Notes under the pieces: model-generated | Told to the model about the DNA's origin: nothing | The model's database searches: none | The model's input: the letters and a program-made list of their open reading frames with translations, nothing else | Assembly: GCF_002930615.1 (NCBI RefSeq) | Contig: NZ_PSNX01000005.1 | Location: 62,001-126,000, forward strand | Reading direction: 5' to 3' | Origin: Caldimonas caldifontis | GTDB lineage: Bacteria; Pseudomonadota; Gammaproteobacteria; Burkholderiales; Burkholderiaceae_C | DNA: 64,000 nucleotides | Translations under genes and position numbers: made by a program | Part shown: positions 52,704 through 61,468 of the stretch, in pieces | Layout of the letters: each line of letters opens with the position of its first letter | Position numbering within the stretch: the stretch's first letter is position 1

Positions 52704-55700
52704 ATGAACTCCCGCTTCTTCATCGAGCGGCCGATCTTTGCGGCCGTGCTGTCCATCATCATCGTGCTGGCCGGGCTGGTCTCGATGCGCGCACTGCCGA
52801 TCGCGCAGTACCCCGAGATCGCCCCGCCCACGGTGACCATCACCGCCTCGTATCCCGGCGCCTCGGCCGAGACGCTGGCCACCACCGTGGCCGCGCCGAT
52901 CGAGGAGCAGCTCTCGGGCATCGAGGGCCTGCAGTACTTCAACTCCAGCGCGTCGTCGAACGGCACCGTGGAGATCACGGCCACCTTCGAGGTGGGTACC
53001 GACATCGACAAGGCCACCTTCAACGTCAACAACCGTGTGCAGCTTGCCTCGCCGCGCCTGCCTGACGAGGTGCGCCGCAACGGCGTGGTGGTGGCCAAGC
53101 GCTCGAACAACTTTCTGCTGGTCATTGCGCTGAACTCACCCCAGCGCACGCACGACGAGTTGTTCCTGTCGAACTACGCCACGCTCAACATCCTGGACGA
53201 GCTCAAGCGCATTCCCGGCGCAGCCGACGTGCTGATCTTCGGCGCGCGCGACTACTCCATGCGCGTGTGGCTCAACCCCGACCGCATGGCGCAACTGGGC
53301 GTGACGCCGGCCGACGTGGCTGCCGCCATCAGCGCGCAGAACGCGCAGTACGCCGCCGGCAAGATCGGCGCCGAACCGGCGCCCCCAGGCCAGGAGATCG
53401 GCTACACCGTCACGGCACGCGGCCGCCTGCTGCGCGCCGAGGAGTTCGGCGACATCATCCTGCGCTCGGGCGGGCCGGGCGGCGTGCTGCGTCTGAAGGA
53501 TGTCGCCCGCGTGGAACTCGGGGCGCAGAGCTATGACCAGACGAGCAATGTCAACGGGCTGCCCTCGATCGCCATCGGCGTGTTCCTGCAGTCGGGCGCC
53601 AACGCGCTGGACGTGGGCGATGCCGTCAAGGCCAAGCTCGAAGAGCTCAAGAGAGAGCGCTTCCCCGAAGACGTGGACTACCTCATCCCCTACGACACCA
53701 CGCTTTTCGTGTCGGCCTCCATCGGTGAGGTGGCCAAGACGGTGATCGAGGCGGCGCTGATCGTGCTGGTGGTGGTGTTCGTCTTCCTGCAGACCTGGCG
53801 TGCCACCATCATCCCGATGCTGGCCGTGCCGGTGTCGCTGATCGGCACCTTCGCCGGCCTGTGGCTGCTGGGCTTCTCGATCAACACGCTCACGCTGTTC
53901 GCGATGGTGCTGGCCATCGGCATCGTGGTGGACGACGCCATCATCGTGATCGAGAACGTCGAACGCCTGATGCGCGAGGAGAAGATGAGCCCCTTCGCGG
54001 CGGCCATCGAAGCCATGCGCGAGGTCTCGGGCGCGGTGGTGGGCATCGTGCTGGTGTTGTGCGCGGTGTTCATCCCGGTGGCCTTCATGGGCGGTATTGC
54101 GGGGCAGTTGTATCGCCAGTTCGCGGTGACGGTGGCCATCTCGGTGGTGCTGTCCGGCGTGGTGGCGCTCACGCTCACGCCGGCGCTGTGCGCGCTGCTG
54201 CTCAAGCCTCACGAGCATGACGGCCCCACGCGGGGCGAGCGCTTCTTTGCCCCCTTCAACCGCGGGTTCAACTGGCTCACTGCGCGCTTTCTGGGCGGGG
54301 TGAACCTGGCGCTGAAGTACCGCGCGGTCGCCATCGGTGCCTTCGTGCTGATGCTGGGGGCGGCGGCCCTGCTGCTGGCCAAGGTGCCTGGCAGCTTCGT
54401 GCCCGACGAGGACCAGGGCTACATCATCGCCTCGGCGGTGCTGCCCGATGGCGCCACGCTCGCGCGCACCGAGCGCACCACCGACCTCTTGCGCCAGATG
54501 AACGCGGACAACCCGGCCATCCACAGCTTCTTCGCGATCAATGGCTTCGACTTCATCGGTGGGGGCGCGAAGTCGAATGCCGCCACCATCTTCGTGCCGA
54601 TGAAGCCCTGGGAAGAGCGCCAGCAGAGCTCGCAGGAGCTGGCCCGGGCGGTGTCGGGCATGGGCTTTGCCCTGCCCGACGGCATCGCCTTCGCCTTCAA
54701 CCCGCCCGCCATCATGGGCCTGGGTCAGGCCGGCGGCTTCGAGGTTTATGTGCAAGGCCGCACCGAACCCGATCCGAAGAAGCTCGCCCAGGTGACGCAG
54801 GACTTCATGGCCGCGCTGGAAGCCCATCCGGCGGTCACGGGCCTGAACACCTTCTATCGGCCCACCGTGCCGCAGCTGCGGGTGGAAGTGGACCGCGAGA
54901 AGGCCCTGGCCCTGGGCGTGCCGGTGAACGAGGTGTTTGCCGCGCTGCAGGCCCAGATGGGCTCGCTCTATGTGAATGACTTCAACCGCCAGGGCCGCAC
55001 CTACCGCGTCACCTTGCAGGCCGATGCGCCCTACCGCGCCAAGCCCGAGGACCTGGGGCGCCTGTTCGTGCGCTCGCAGACCACCGGGCAGATGGTGGCG
55101 CTGAAGTCGCTCATTCACGTCGAGGACATCATCGGCCCCGAGCAGATCGAGCGCTACAACGGCTACATCGCGGCCAAGATCTTCGGCAATGCGGCGCCCG
55201 GTTTCAGTTCGGGCGAGGCCATCGCGGCGGTGGAACAGGTGGCGCGCGAGACGCTGCCGCCGGGCTACGGCATCGAGTGGACGGGCCAGGCTTTCCAGGA
55301 AAAGCGCACCGGCAACGCCTCGGTGTTTGCCTTCGGCTTTGCGCTGATCATGGTCTACCTGATTCTGGCCGCGCTGTACGAGCGCTGGGGCGTGCCGATG
55401 GCGGTGCTGCTGGCTGTGCCGTTTGCGGTGACGGGCGCCTTGCTGCTGGTGTTCCTGCGCGGCATGGAAAACGACATCTACTTCCAGATCGGCCTGGTGG
55501 TGCTGATCGGTCTGGCGGCAAAGAACGCCATCCTGATCGCCGAGTTCGCGATGCAGGGCATGGAGCGTGGGCTGTCCGCCGTGGCCGCGGCCCGCGAGGC
55601 GGCCCGCCTGCGTTTCCGCCCCATCGTGATGACCTCGCTGGCCTTCGGCCTCGGGGTGGTGCCGCTGATGATCGCCACCGGCGCCGGCGCGGCCGCGCGT

Positions 55701-55850
55701 CAGTCGATGGGTACGGGCGTGTTCGGCGGCATGCTGGTGGCCACCTTCATCGCGCCCATCTTCATCCCGCTCTTCTACACCCTGCTGGCCCGCAAACCGC
55801 GGCCCCAGCACAGCCATGCCCCCGGCTCGACCGAGGAGGTGCCGGTATGA
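52704..55850 (+). CDS. RND multidrug efflux pump, HAE1 family (AcrB-like)
   Basis: The 1048-residue inner-membrane pump starts with MNSRFFIERPIFAAVLSIII and has twelve membrane helices and two large periplasmic loops. The proton-relay aspartates are in GIVVDDAIIVIENVERLM (helix 4), and the helix-10/11 block GLAAKNAILIAEFA is canonical. The porter motifs (PIAQYPEIAPPTVTI; AGGFEVYVQGR) fit the drug-exporting HAE1 group rather than heavy-metal pumps. It uses the proton gradient to expel hydrophobic and amphiphilic compounds. GGAG precedes the ATG, 10 bases after the adaptor gene. Confidence 0.96.
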   Translation: MNSRFFIERPIFAAVLSIIIVLAGLVSMRALPIAQYPEIAPPTVTITASYPGASAETLATTVAAPIEEQLSGIEGLQYFNSSASSNGTVEITATFEVGTDIDKATFNVNNRVQLASPRLPDEVRRNGVVVAKRSNNFLLVIALNSPQRTHDELFLSNYATLNILDELKRIPGAADVLIFGARDYSMRVWLNPDRMAQLGVTPADVAAAISAQNAQYAAGKIGAEPAPPGQEIGYTVTARGRLLRAEEFGDIILRSGGPGGVLRLKDVARVELGAQSYDQTSNVNGLPSIAIGVFLQSGANALDVGDAVKAKLEELKRERFPEDVDYLIPYDTTLFVSASIGEVAKTVIEAALIVLVVVFVFLQTWRATIIPMLAVPVSLIGTFAGLWLLGFSINTLTLFAMVLAIGIVVDDAIIVIENVERLMREEKMSPFAAAIEAMREVSGAVVGIVLVLCAVFIPVAFMGGIAGQLYRQFAVTVAISVVLSGVVALTLTPALCALLLKPHEHDGPTRGERFFAPFNRGFNWLTARFLGGVNLALKYRAVAIGAFVLMLGAAALLLAKVPGSFVPDEDQGYIIASAVLPDGATLARTERTTDLLRQMNADNPAIHSFFAINGFDFIGGGAKSNAATIFVPMKPWEERQQSSQELARAVSGMGFALPDGIAFAFNPPAIMGLGQAGGFEVYVQGRTEPDPKKLAQVTQDFMAALEAHPAVTGLNTFYRPTVPQLRVEVDREKALALGVPVNEVFAALQAQMGSLYVNDFNRQGRTYRVTLQADAPYRAKPEDLGRLFVRSQTTGQMVALKSLIHVEDIIGPEQIERYNGYIAAKIFGNAAPGFSSGEAIAAVEQVARETLPPGYGIEWTGQAFQEKRTGNASVFAFGFALIMVYLILAALYERWGVPMAVLLAVPFAVTGALLLVFLRGMENDIYFQIGLVVLIGLAAKNAILIAEFAMQGMERGLSAVAAAREAARLRFRPIVMTSLAFGLGVVPLMIATGAGAAARQSMGTGVFGGMLVATFIAPIFIPLFYTLLARKPRPQHSHAPGSTEEVPV

Positions 55851-57277
55851 ACACCCTGACCCTGAACACTCCCTCGCGGCTGCTGCCGCTGCTGGGCGCG
55901 GTCCTGCTGAGCGCCTGCGCGGCGGTGGGGCCCGATTACGAACGCCCGGCCACGCCGCTGCCGGCGCAATACAGCGCCGCCACGCCCGCGGCTGACGCCG
56001 TGCCTGCCATCTCTTCCACCTGGTGGACGCTCTTCGGCGATGCCACGCTCAACGGCCTGGTCGAGGCGGCTCGCCGCAACAACACCGACCTGCAGGCGGC
56101 CGTGGCCCGCGTCGAGCAGGCCGAAGCCCTGCTGCGCGAAGCCGATGCCTTGCGCTGGCCCTCGCTGGGCCTGAGCGGCGGGGCGTCGCGCCAGCGCACG
56201 AGCGACCTCTCGGCCGCCGGCAACGGCGGCACCTTCAACACCTTCCAGCTGGCGGCCACCACCGGCTTCGAGATCGACTTCTGGGGTCGGCTGCGCCGTG
56301 CCTCGGAAGCCGCGCGCGCCCAGGCCCTGGCCACCGACCATGCCCGCGAGGTGGTGTGGCAGACGGTGAGCGGCCTGGTGGCCCAGGGGTACTTCAGCCT
56401 GCGCATGCTCGACGAGCAGATCGCCCTCAGCCGCGACACCCTGGCCTCGCGCGAGGAAAGCCTGCGCCTGCTGCGCCTGCGCCTGCAAGGTGGCGCGGCC
56501 GCGCGCCTGGAGGTGGACCAGGCCGAAGCCGAACGCGCCGAAGCCGCGTTGCAACTGCGCGAGCTGCAACGCCAGCGCGACCTGGCGCAATCGCAGCTGG
56601 CCCTGCTGACCGGCCAGCCCGGCCTGCAGGTGGCCGCCGGTGCGGTGCGCGACTTGCCGCTGCCGCCGACCCCGCCCGCCGGTCTGCCCTCGGCCCTGCT
56701 CGAGCGCCGGCCCGACGTGCGCCAGGCCGAAGCGCTGCTGGCCTCGGCCAACGCCCAGATCGGCGTGGCGCGCGCGGCGATGTACCCCAGCATTTCGCTC
56801 ACGGGCGCTTTCGGCGGCCAGAGCGCCGAGCTGTCCGACCTGCTCAAGAGCGGCGCACGCATCTGGTCGCTGGGCCTGGGGCTGGACCTGCCCATCTTCG
56901 ACGCCGGCCGCCGCCGCGCCCAGGTGGCCCAGGCCGAGGCCCGCCAGCGTGAGTCGCTGGCCGCTTACCAGGGCGCGGTGCAATCGGCCTTCCGCGATGT
57001 GGGGGATGCGTTGACCAACCTCGACGCCGCCCGTGCCGCGCAGGCCGATGTGGAGATGGCGGCCCAGGCCAGCGAGCGTGCGTTGCAGACCGCGAAGCAG
57101 CGTTACGACGCCGGCTATTCGGCCTACCTGGAACTGCTGGACGCCCAGCGCAGCGCCAACAGCACGCGCTTGCGCGTGCTCGACAACCGCCGTGCCCAAC
57201 TGGCCGCCACGGTGGACCTGTTCAAGGCCCTGGGCGGCGGCTGGACTCCGCCGGAAGTGGCGGCGGCCGCTCATTGA
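55847..57277 (+). CDS. Outer-membrane efflux lipoprotein (NodT/OprM family)
   Basis: The 476-residue channel starts in the stop of the pump gene (ATGA). It has a lipobox (GAVLLSAC) and the typical opening AAVGPDYERP. Two OEP repeats follow with long coiled helices (LARQ-, EAER- and QLRELQRQRDLAQSQLALL-type stretches), the LLERRPDVRQAEALLASANAQIGVARAAMYPSI motif, and YDAGYSAYLELLDAQRS near the end. It forms the trimeric tunnel of the tripartite pump. It is convergent with the EamA gene, 15 bases away. Confidence 0.95.
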   Translation: MNTLTLNTPSRLLPLLGAVLLSACAAVGPDYERPATPLPAQYSAATPAADAVPAISSTWWTLFGDATLNGLVEAARRNNTDLQAAVARVEQAEALLREADALRWPSLGLSGGASRQRTSDLSAAGNGGTFNTFQLAATTGFEIDFWGRLRRASEAARAQALATDHAREVVWQTVSGLVAQGYFSLRMLDEQIALSRDTLASREESLRLLRLRLQGGAAARLEVDQAEAERAEAALQLRELQRQRDLAQSQLALLTGQPGLQVAAGAVRDLPLPPTPPAGLPSALLERRPDVRQAEALLASANAQIGVARAAMYPSISLTGAFGGQSAELSDLLKSGARIWSLGLGLDLPIFDAGRRRAQVAQAEARQRESLAAYQGAVQSAFRDVGDALTNLDAARAAQADVEMAAQASERALQTAKQRYDAGYSAYLELLDAQRSANSTRLRVLDNRRAQLAATVDLFKALGGGWTPPEVAAAAH

Positions 57278-57292
57278 GCGGGTGAGCCGAAC

Positions 57293-58234
57293 TCAGTCCG
57301 CGATGGCGTCCGCGGCGGCGGGTGCCTGCGGCTGGGAGCGGGCGCGCACGTTCAGCCACACCGAGGTGGCGCCGCTCGCGGCGATGACGGCCATGCCGGC
57401 AAAGGCCCAGGCGTCGGGCGTCTGCGAGAAGATGATCCAGCCCCACAGCGTGGCGAAGGCGATCTGCGCGTAGGTGAAGGGCATCAGCACCGCCGTGGGC
57501 GCGCGGCCCAGGCCGTAGATGAAGGCCAGGTGCCCGAAGGTGCCCATCAGCGCCACCATCGTCAGCACCGCCCAATGCTGCAGGCTGGCGGCGCCCAGCG
57601 ATTCAAAGGCATCCACGGGGCTGGCCAGCAGGGCCACGCCCAGCAGCGCCGCGCCGATGGCGCCGGTGTAGAAGTGCGTGGTCATGGGCGATTCCAGCCC
57701 CGACATGCGGCTGGTGACGAGCTGGAACAGCGCACTGGCCAGCGCCACCGTCAGAGGCAGCAGCGCGGCCCAGCCGAAGAGGCCGCTGCCCGGCCGGATC
57801 ACCAGCAGCGCGCCCACAAAGGCCACCACCACCAGCGCCCAGCGCAGGGCCGACACGTGCTCGCGCAGCACCAGCGGCGCCAGCAGCGTCACGAACACGG
57901 GGGCCAGCATCACCACCGCCGTGAACTCGGCCAGCGGCATCACCCGCAGCGCATAGAAGGCCAGCACGCTGGTGGTGAGCAGCAGCACGCCGCGCAGCAA
58001 CTGGAAGCGCGGGTGCTGCACCCGAAAGCGCCGCCAGCCCCCGCGGCTCAGCAGCCACACGCCCATGATGAGCGCCTGCACCCCGTAGCGGAACCACACC
58101 ACCACCAGCATGGGCAGCACCAGGCTGAGGTGCTTCACACCACTGTCCAGCGTGGCAAAGCAGGCCACGGCCAGCACCGTCAGGCCGATGCCCGACAGCA
58201 CGCGCGTGGGCGGAGCCGCGGTGGCAGGGTTCAC
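57293..58234 (-). CDS. EamA/DMT-family transporter (RarD/S-adenosylmethionine carrier-like)
   Basis: The 313-residue protein has ten hydrophobic helices in two EamA repeats (VLSGIGLTVLAVACFATLDSGVKHL; VRYG-type loop; second repeat HFYTGAIGAALLGVALLASPV). The start is placed at GTG 58234 because it overlaps the stop of the upstream PHP gene (GTGA), the same 4-bp coupling seen across this window; an upstream GTG at 58270 would extend 12 codons into that gene. The substrate is unknown. Export of metabolites is the usual role in this superfamily. Confidence 0.87.
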   Translation of the reverse strand: MNPATAAPPTRVLSGIGLTVLAVACFATLDSGVKHLSLVLPMLVVVWFRYGVQALIMGVWLLSRGGWRRFRVQHPRFQLLRGVLLLTTSVLAFYALRVMPLAEFTAVVMLAPVFVTLLAPLVLREHVSALRWALVVVAFVGALLVIRPGSGLFGWAALLPLTVALASALFQLVTSRMSGLESPMTTHFYTGAIGAALLGVALLASPVDAFESLGAASLQHWAVLTMVALMGTFGHLAFIYGLGRAPTAVLMPFTYAQIAFATLWGWIIFSQTPDAWAFAGMAVIAASGATSVWLNVRARSQPQAPAAADAIAD

Positions 58235-59106
58235 GAAGGCAGGTGGACGCGATCGGCCAGCGCTTCCCACACCGGGCGCAGCGTGCCGCTGAGGTAGGGC
58301 AGGGCGCCCAGGTCGGTATGGCTTTCGTCGGGCGAGTGGAAATCGGAGCCGCGCGAGGCCAGCAGGTCGAACTCCTGCGCCAGCGCCGCGTACTTCACAT
58401 AGTCCTGCTGCGTGTGGCTGCCGGTGACGACCTCCACGCCGCGCCCGCCGAACTCGCGGAACTCGCTGAACAACGCGTATTCCTCGTTGGCCGTGAACTT
58501 GTAACGCCCCGGGTGGGCCACCACGGCCACGCCGCCGGCGTTCACGATCCAGCCCACGGCATCGCGCAGGCTGGCCCAGCGGTGCGGCACATAGCCCGGC
58601 TTGCCCTCGGTGAGGTACTTGCGGAACACCTCCTGCGTGTCGCGGCAGGCGCCCACCTCCACCAGGAAGCGCGCAAAGTGCGTGCGCGAGATCAGCTCGG
58701 GGTTGCCCACGTACTTGAGTGCCCCCTCATAGGCCCCGCGGATGCCCACCCGCGCCAGCCCCTCGGCCATCTCCCGCGCCCGCGCCTCGCGCCCACCGCG
58801 CGTGCGCGCCAGGCCGTCAACCAGGGCCGCATCGTCCGGATCGAAGCCCAGGCCCACGATGTGCACGGTTTCACCCGCGAAGGTCACGGAAATCTCGGTG
58901 CCCGTGAGGTAAGGCAGCCCCAGGCTCAAGGCCGCCGCCCGCGCCCGGTGCTGCCCGCCCACTTCGTCGTGGTCGGTCAAGGCCCACAACTGCACCCCAT
59001 TGGCCTGCGCACGCGCCGCCAGGTCCTCCGGGCAAAGCGTGCCGTCGGAGACGCTGGAATGGCAATGGAGATCGGCGTTGAGGACGCCGGCAGGCGAGAA
59101 ATTCAC
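58231..59106 (-). CDS. PHP-domain phosphoesterase (YciV/RNase AM-like)
   Basis: The 291-residue protein shows the PHP metal-binding residues: NADLHCHSSVSDG, WALTDHDEVGG, GVAVVAHPGRY and SRGSDFHSPDESHTDLG. This is the YciV/TrpH group, whose members hydrolyse 3',5'-nucleoside bisphosphates or trim RNA 5' ends. I start at GTG 59106 (VNFSPAGVLNADLH), because codons further upstream lack family similarity. TACAAT ends six bases before this GTG and no ribosome site is present, which suggests a leaderless message. It is co-translated with the downstream EamA gene. Confidence 0.9.
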   Translation of the reverse strand: MNFSPAGVLNADLHCHSSVSDGTLCPEDLAARAQANGVQLWALTDHDEVGGQHRARAAALSLGLPYLTGTEISVTFAGETVHIVGLGFDPDDAALVDGLARTRGGREARAREMAEGLARVGIRGAYEGALKYVGNPELISRTHFARFLVEVGACRDTQEVFRKYLTEGKPGYVPHRWASLRDAVGWIVNAGGVAVVAHPGRYKFTANEEYALFSEFREFGGRGVEVVTGSHTQQDYVKYAALAQEFDLLASRGSDFHSPDESHTDLGALPYLSGTLRPVWEALADRVHLPS

Positions 59107-59287
59107 ATCTGCATTGTAGGAAGCCAGGGCCACCGAGACGGGCCAGGGGGTATCCACAGACGGCCGGGATGCCAAGAGCTGCGCGGAAAATGCCGGGGCC
59201 AGCCAGGCCAACCACCTCACTCACGCCTCTTTGTGGGGTATTGCCTGCACCTGTGGGCGCAGGCCGCCTCAAATCAAGCCATCTTGG

Positions 59288-59613
59288 CTAGCCTTCGGAA
59301 GCCACGCACTGCAGGCCCAGATGCGCTTCGAAGGCGTCGAAGTCGCGGTCGCTGTGCAACAGACGATAGCCGCTGACGATGCATCGAGTGGCCAGTACAA
59401 CGTCGATCGTTCCTCGAACCGTAACGCCCAAGCAGACGGCGAACTTCGTTGAACTCCTTGTCATGCTTGCAGCCCCGCAGAACCTCAGTGAAGATGAGGT
59501 CGCCGAGCGCGAGCTCTTGGGAGGCAAGCAGCCCGTCATGCCACGCCGTCTGGATCGTCGCCTTGCCACGGAAGGTGTGTGGACTCCCCCACAACGGCAA
59601 GGACCTGATCGAT
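59288..59613 (-). pseudogene. Remnant of a VapC-type PIN-domain toxin gene
   Basis: In one minus-strand frame the DNA reads FRGKATIQTAWHD then LALGDLIFTEVLRGCKHDKEFNEVRRLL, which is the PIN toxin region with the second acidic residue. In another frame it continues GVTVRGTIDVVLATRCI and LLHSDRDFDAFEAHLGLQCV, the C-terminal third with the last two acidic residues. About 25 codons between the two are missing, and the N-terminus with the first catalytic Asp is scrambled (traces VLAVVGES). No vapB antitoxin is recognisable beside it. The rest of the 573-base gap between the PHP and DUF1653 genes shows nothing else I can support. Confidence 0.78.
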
Positions 59614-59679
59614 GGGGGCGGGACGGCATAAGCCCCCCCGCAGCGTTCAGCGGGTCGACCTGGATGGAGAATGGCGCTC

Positions 59680-59913
59680 ATGACACCGCTTCCTTCCATT
59701 GCGCTGGGTCGCTACCGTCACTACAAGGGCGGTGAGTACGAAGTGCTCGGCGTGGTTCGCCACAGCGAGTCACTGGAGCCGATGGTGCTGTACCGTCCGC
59801 TCTACAACGCTTCGGGCCTGTGGGTGAGGCCCTACGCGATGTTTCTCGAAACCATCGAGTGGGACGGGCGCCGCCGGCCGAGATTCGAACGAATGGACCC
59901 TTCGGGGGACTGA
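59680..59913 (+). CDS. DUF1653 domain-containing protein
   Basis: The 77-residue protein matches DUF1653: GRYRHYKGGEYEVLGVVRHSESLEPMVLYRPLY, then LWVRPYAMFLETIEWDGRRRPRFE. GGAGA at 59665-59669 fits the ATG at 59680 better than the one at 59671. It is a small soluble protein of unknown role. The gene lies about 30 bases ahead of the alpha/beta hydrolase and may be on the same transcript. Confidence 0.88.
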   Translation: MTPLPSIALGRYRHYKGGEYEVLGVVRHSESLEPMVLYRPLYNASGLWVRPYAMFLETIEWDGRRRPRFERMDPSGD

Positions 59914-59944
59914 AGGGCCGCCGGCCCCAACGCAGGAGACGACA

Positions 59945-60802
59945 ATGGACGTCATGACCGGCTTGGCGCGCCACACGGTGCGCGCCAACGGCATCAGGAT
60001 CAACGTCTGGGCGGGGGGCGAGGGCCCGCCGGTGCTGCTGCTGCACGGCTGGCCGCAGACGGCGCAGATGTGGCACAAGATTGCGCCGGCGCTGGCCGGG
60101 CAGTACACGGTGGTCTGCCCCGATCTGCGCGGCTACGGCGATTCCGACAAGCCGCGTGACGGCTACGACAAGAAGACGATGGCGCGCGACATGCACGCGC
60201 TGATGCTCGCGCTGGGTCATGCGCGTTATGCGGTGGTGGGGCACGACCGCGGTGGGCGCGTCGGGCACCGGCTGGCGCTGGATCAACCCGAGGCCGTCAC
60301 GCGCCTGTGCGTGCTCGACATCGTGCCCACCCACACCGTGTTCATGCAGACCGACCGGCACCTGGCGGCTGCGTACTGGCACTGGTTCTTCTTCCAGGCC
60401 CCTGACCTGCCCGAGGTGATGATCTCGGCGGCGCCTGAGGCCTTCCTGCGCCATGTGCTGCGCTCGCTGAGCTTCCAGGCCGGGGCCATCGAGGAGCCGA
60501 TGGTGCAGGAGTACCTGCGCGCCTTCACCCTGCCCGGCACGATCCGCGCCACGCTGGAGGACTATCGCGCCGCCGCCACGCGCGATGTCGAGGACGACGA
60601 GCGCGACCTGGCCTTGCGGGTGCGTTGCCCGCTGCTCACGATCTGGGGCGAGTACGGCAAGATGCACGGCATGTTCGACGTGCTGGCCACCTGGCAGGCC
60701 AAGGGCGAGGACGTGCGGGGCCATCCGCTGCCCTGCGGACACTTCATTCCCGAAGAGGCCCCCGAGGCCTTGCTCACCGACCTTCGAAAGTTCCTCTCAT
60801 GA
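59945..60802 (+). CDS. Alpha/beta hydrolase, haloacetate (fluoroacetate) dehalogenase-like
   Basis: The 285-residue enzyme carries the features of fluoroacetate dehalogenases: oxyanion segment LLLHGWPQTAQMW, the nucleophile Asp101 in VGHDRGGRVGH (an Asp, where esterases have Ser) followed by two Arg that bind the carboxylate, the halide-site His-Trp in YWHWFFFQ, a Tyr in LEDYRAAATRD, and the catalytic His in LPCGHFIPEEAPE. It should replace a halogen on a small haloacid with hydroxyl; epoxide hydrolases are the nearest alternative. AGGAG precedes the ATG. It overlaps the RidA gene by 4 bp. Confidence 0.85.
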   Translation: MDVMTGLARHTVRANGIRINVWAGGEGPPVLLLHGWPQTAQMWHKIAPALAGQYTVVCPDLRGYGDSDKPRDGYDKKTMARDMHALMLALGHARYAVVGHDRGGRVGHRLALDQPEAVTRLCVLDIVPTHTVFMQTDRHLAAAYWHWFFFQAPDLPEVMISAAPEAFLRHVLRSLSFQAGAIEEPMVQEYLRAFTLPGTIRATLEDYRAAATRDVEDDERDLALRVRCPLLTIWGEYGKMHGMFDVLATWQAKGEDVRGHPLPCGHFIPEEAPEALLTDLRKFLS

Positions 60803-61188
60803 CCCGATCCCTCATCAGTTCCGGCTCCCCCTTCGAGGAGCAGATTGGCTATTCCCGCGCCGTGGTCGATGGCGACTGGATCTTCGTGTCGGGCACCACC
60901 GGCTTCGACTACGCGAGCATGACCATCTCGGACGACGTGGCTGAGCAGGCCGAGCAATGCCTGAAGAACATCCAGCACGCCCTGCGCCAGGCGGGAGCCG
61001 ACCTGGCGGACGTCGTGCGCGTCCACTACATCCTGCCCAGGGCGGCCGATTTCGAGGCCTGCTGGCCCGTGCTGCGGCGCTACCTCGGCGCGGTGCGGCC
61101 GGCCGCCACGATGTGGTCGGCAGCGCTGCTCGACCCGCGCATGAAGATCGAGATCGAGGTGACCGCCCGCAAGGCCACGCGAGCCTGA
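60799..61188 (+). CDS. RidA/YjgF-family protein
   Basis: The 129-residue protein starts in the stop of the hydrolase gene (ATGA). It shows the RidA pattern: an N-terminal GSPFEEQIGYSRAVVDGDWIFVSGTTGFDY, then NIQHALRQAGADLADVVRVHYILPR, and a C-terminal block PRMKIEIEVTARKA. RidA proteins deaminate reactive enamine or imine intermediates. The usual active-site Arg before the last strand is not plainly placed (DPRMKIEIE may hold it), so this is likely a RidA subfamily other than the archetype. Coupling to the dehalogenase suggests a shared detoxification route. Confidence 0.88.
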   Translation: MTRSLISSGSPFEEQIGYSRAVVDGDWIFVSGTTGFDYASMTISDDVAEQAEQCLKNIQHALRQAGADLADVVRVHYILPRAADFEACWPVLRRYLGAVRPAATMWSAALLDPRMKIEIEVTARKATRA

Positions 61189-61270
61189 GCTGGGCTACAC
61201 TCCTTCTGTCACACGTTGTTACATATGAGGTGGGTTCTGCCTCGCACGTGTGGCCAGGAAGGAGACGACG

Positions 61271-61468
61271 ATGTCCGAGTCCGCGAAGACCCCGCTGTAC
61301 AAGGAGTCCACCATCGCCGACGAGCCCATCCTGGGGCCGGCGCTGTTCCTGCCCGACGGCCGCATCCGGCCGCTCACCTGGTTCGAGCGCGTGCTGGTGG
61401 CACTGCGCCTGACCTCCGCCAAGGACCTCGAAGCGCGCCACTTCAAGCAGGCGGCGTCCTCCTCCTGA
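61271..61468 (+). CDS. Small hypothetical protein
   Basis: A 65-residue frame starts at the ATG at 61271 with AAGGAG seven bases upstream. The product (MSESAKTPLYKESTIADEP, then FLPDGRIRPLTWFERVLVALRLTSAKDLE) is soluble with one amphipathic helix and no known domain. The good ribosome site and a separate leader of about 80 bases support a real gene. It ends on the base before the convergent comM stop codon. Confidence 0.65.
   Translation: MSESAKTPLYKESTIADEPILGPALFLPDGRIRPLTWFERVLVALRLTSAKDLEARHFKQAASSS

Noticed and set aside
59150-59158. GTATCCACA resembling a DnaA box
   Set aside because: It is a single site with one mismatch, no cluster and no replication genes nearby; chance is the simplest explanation.
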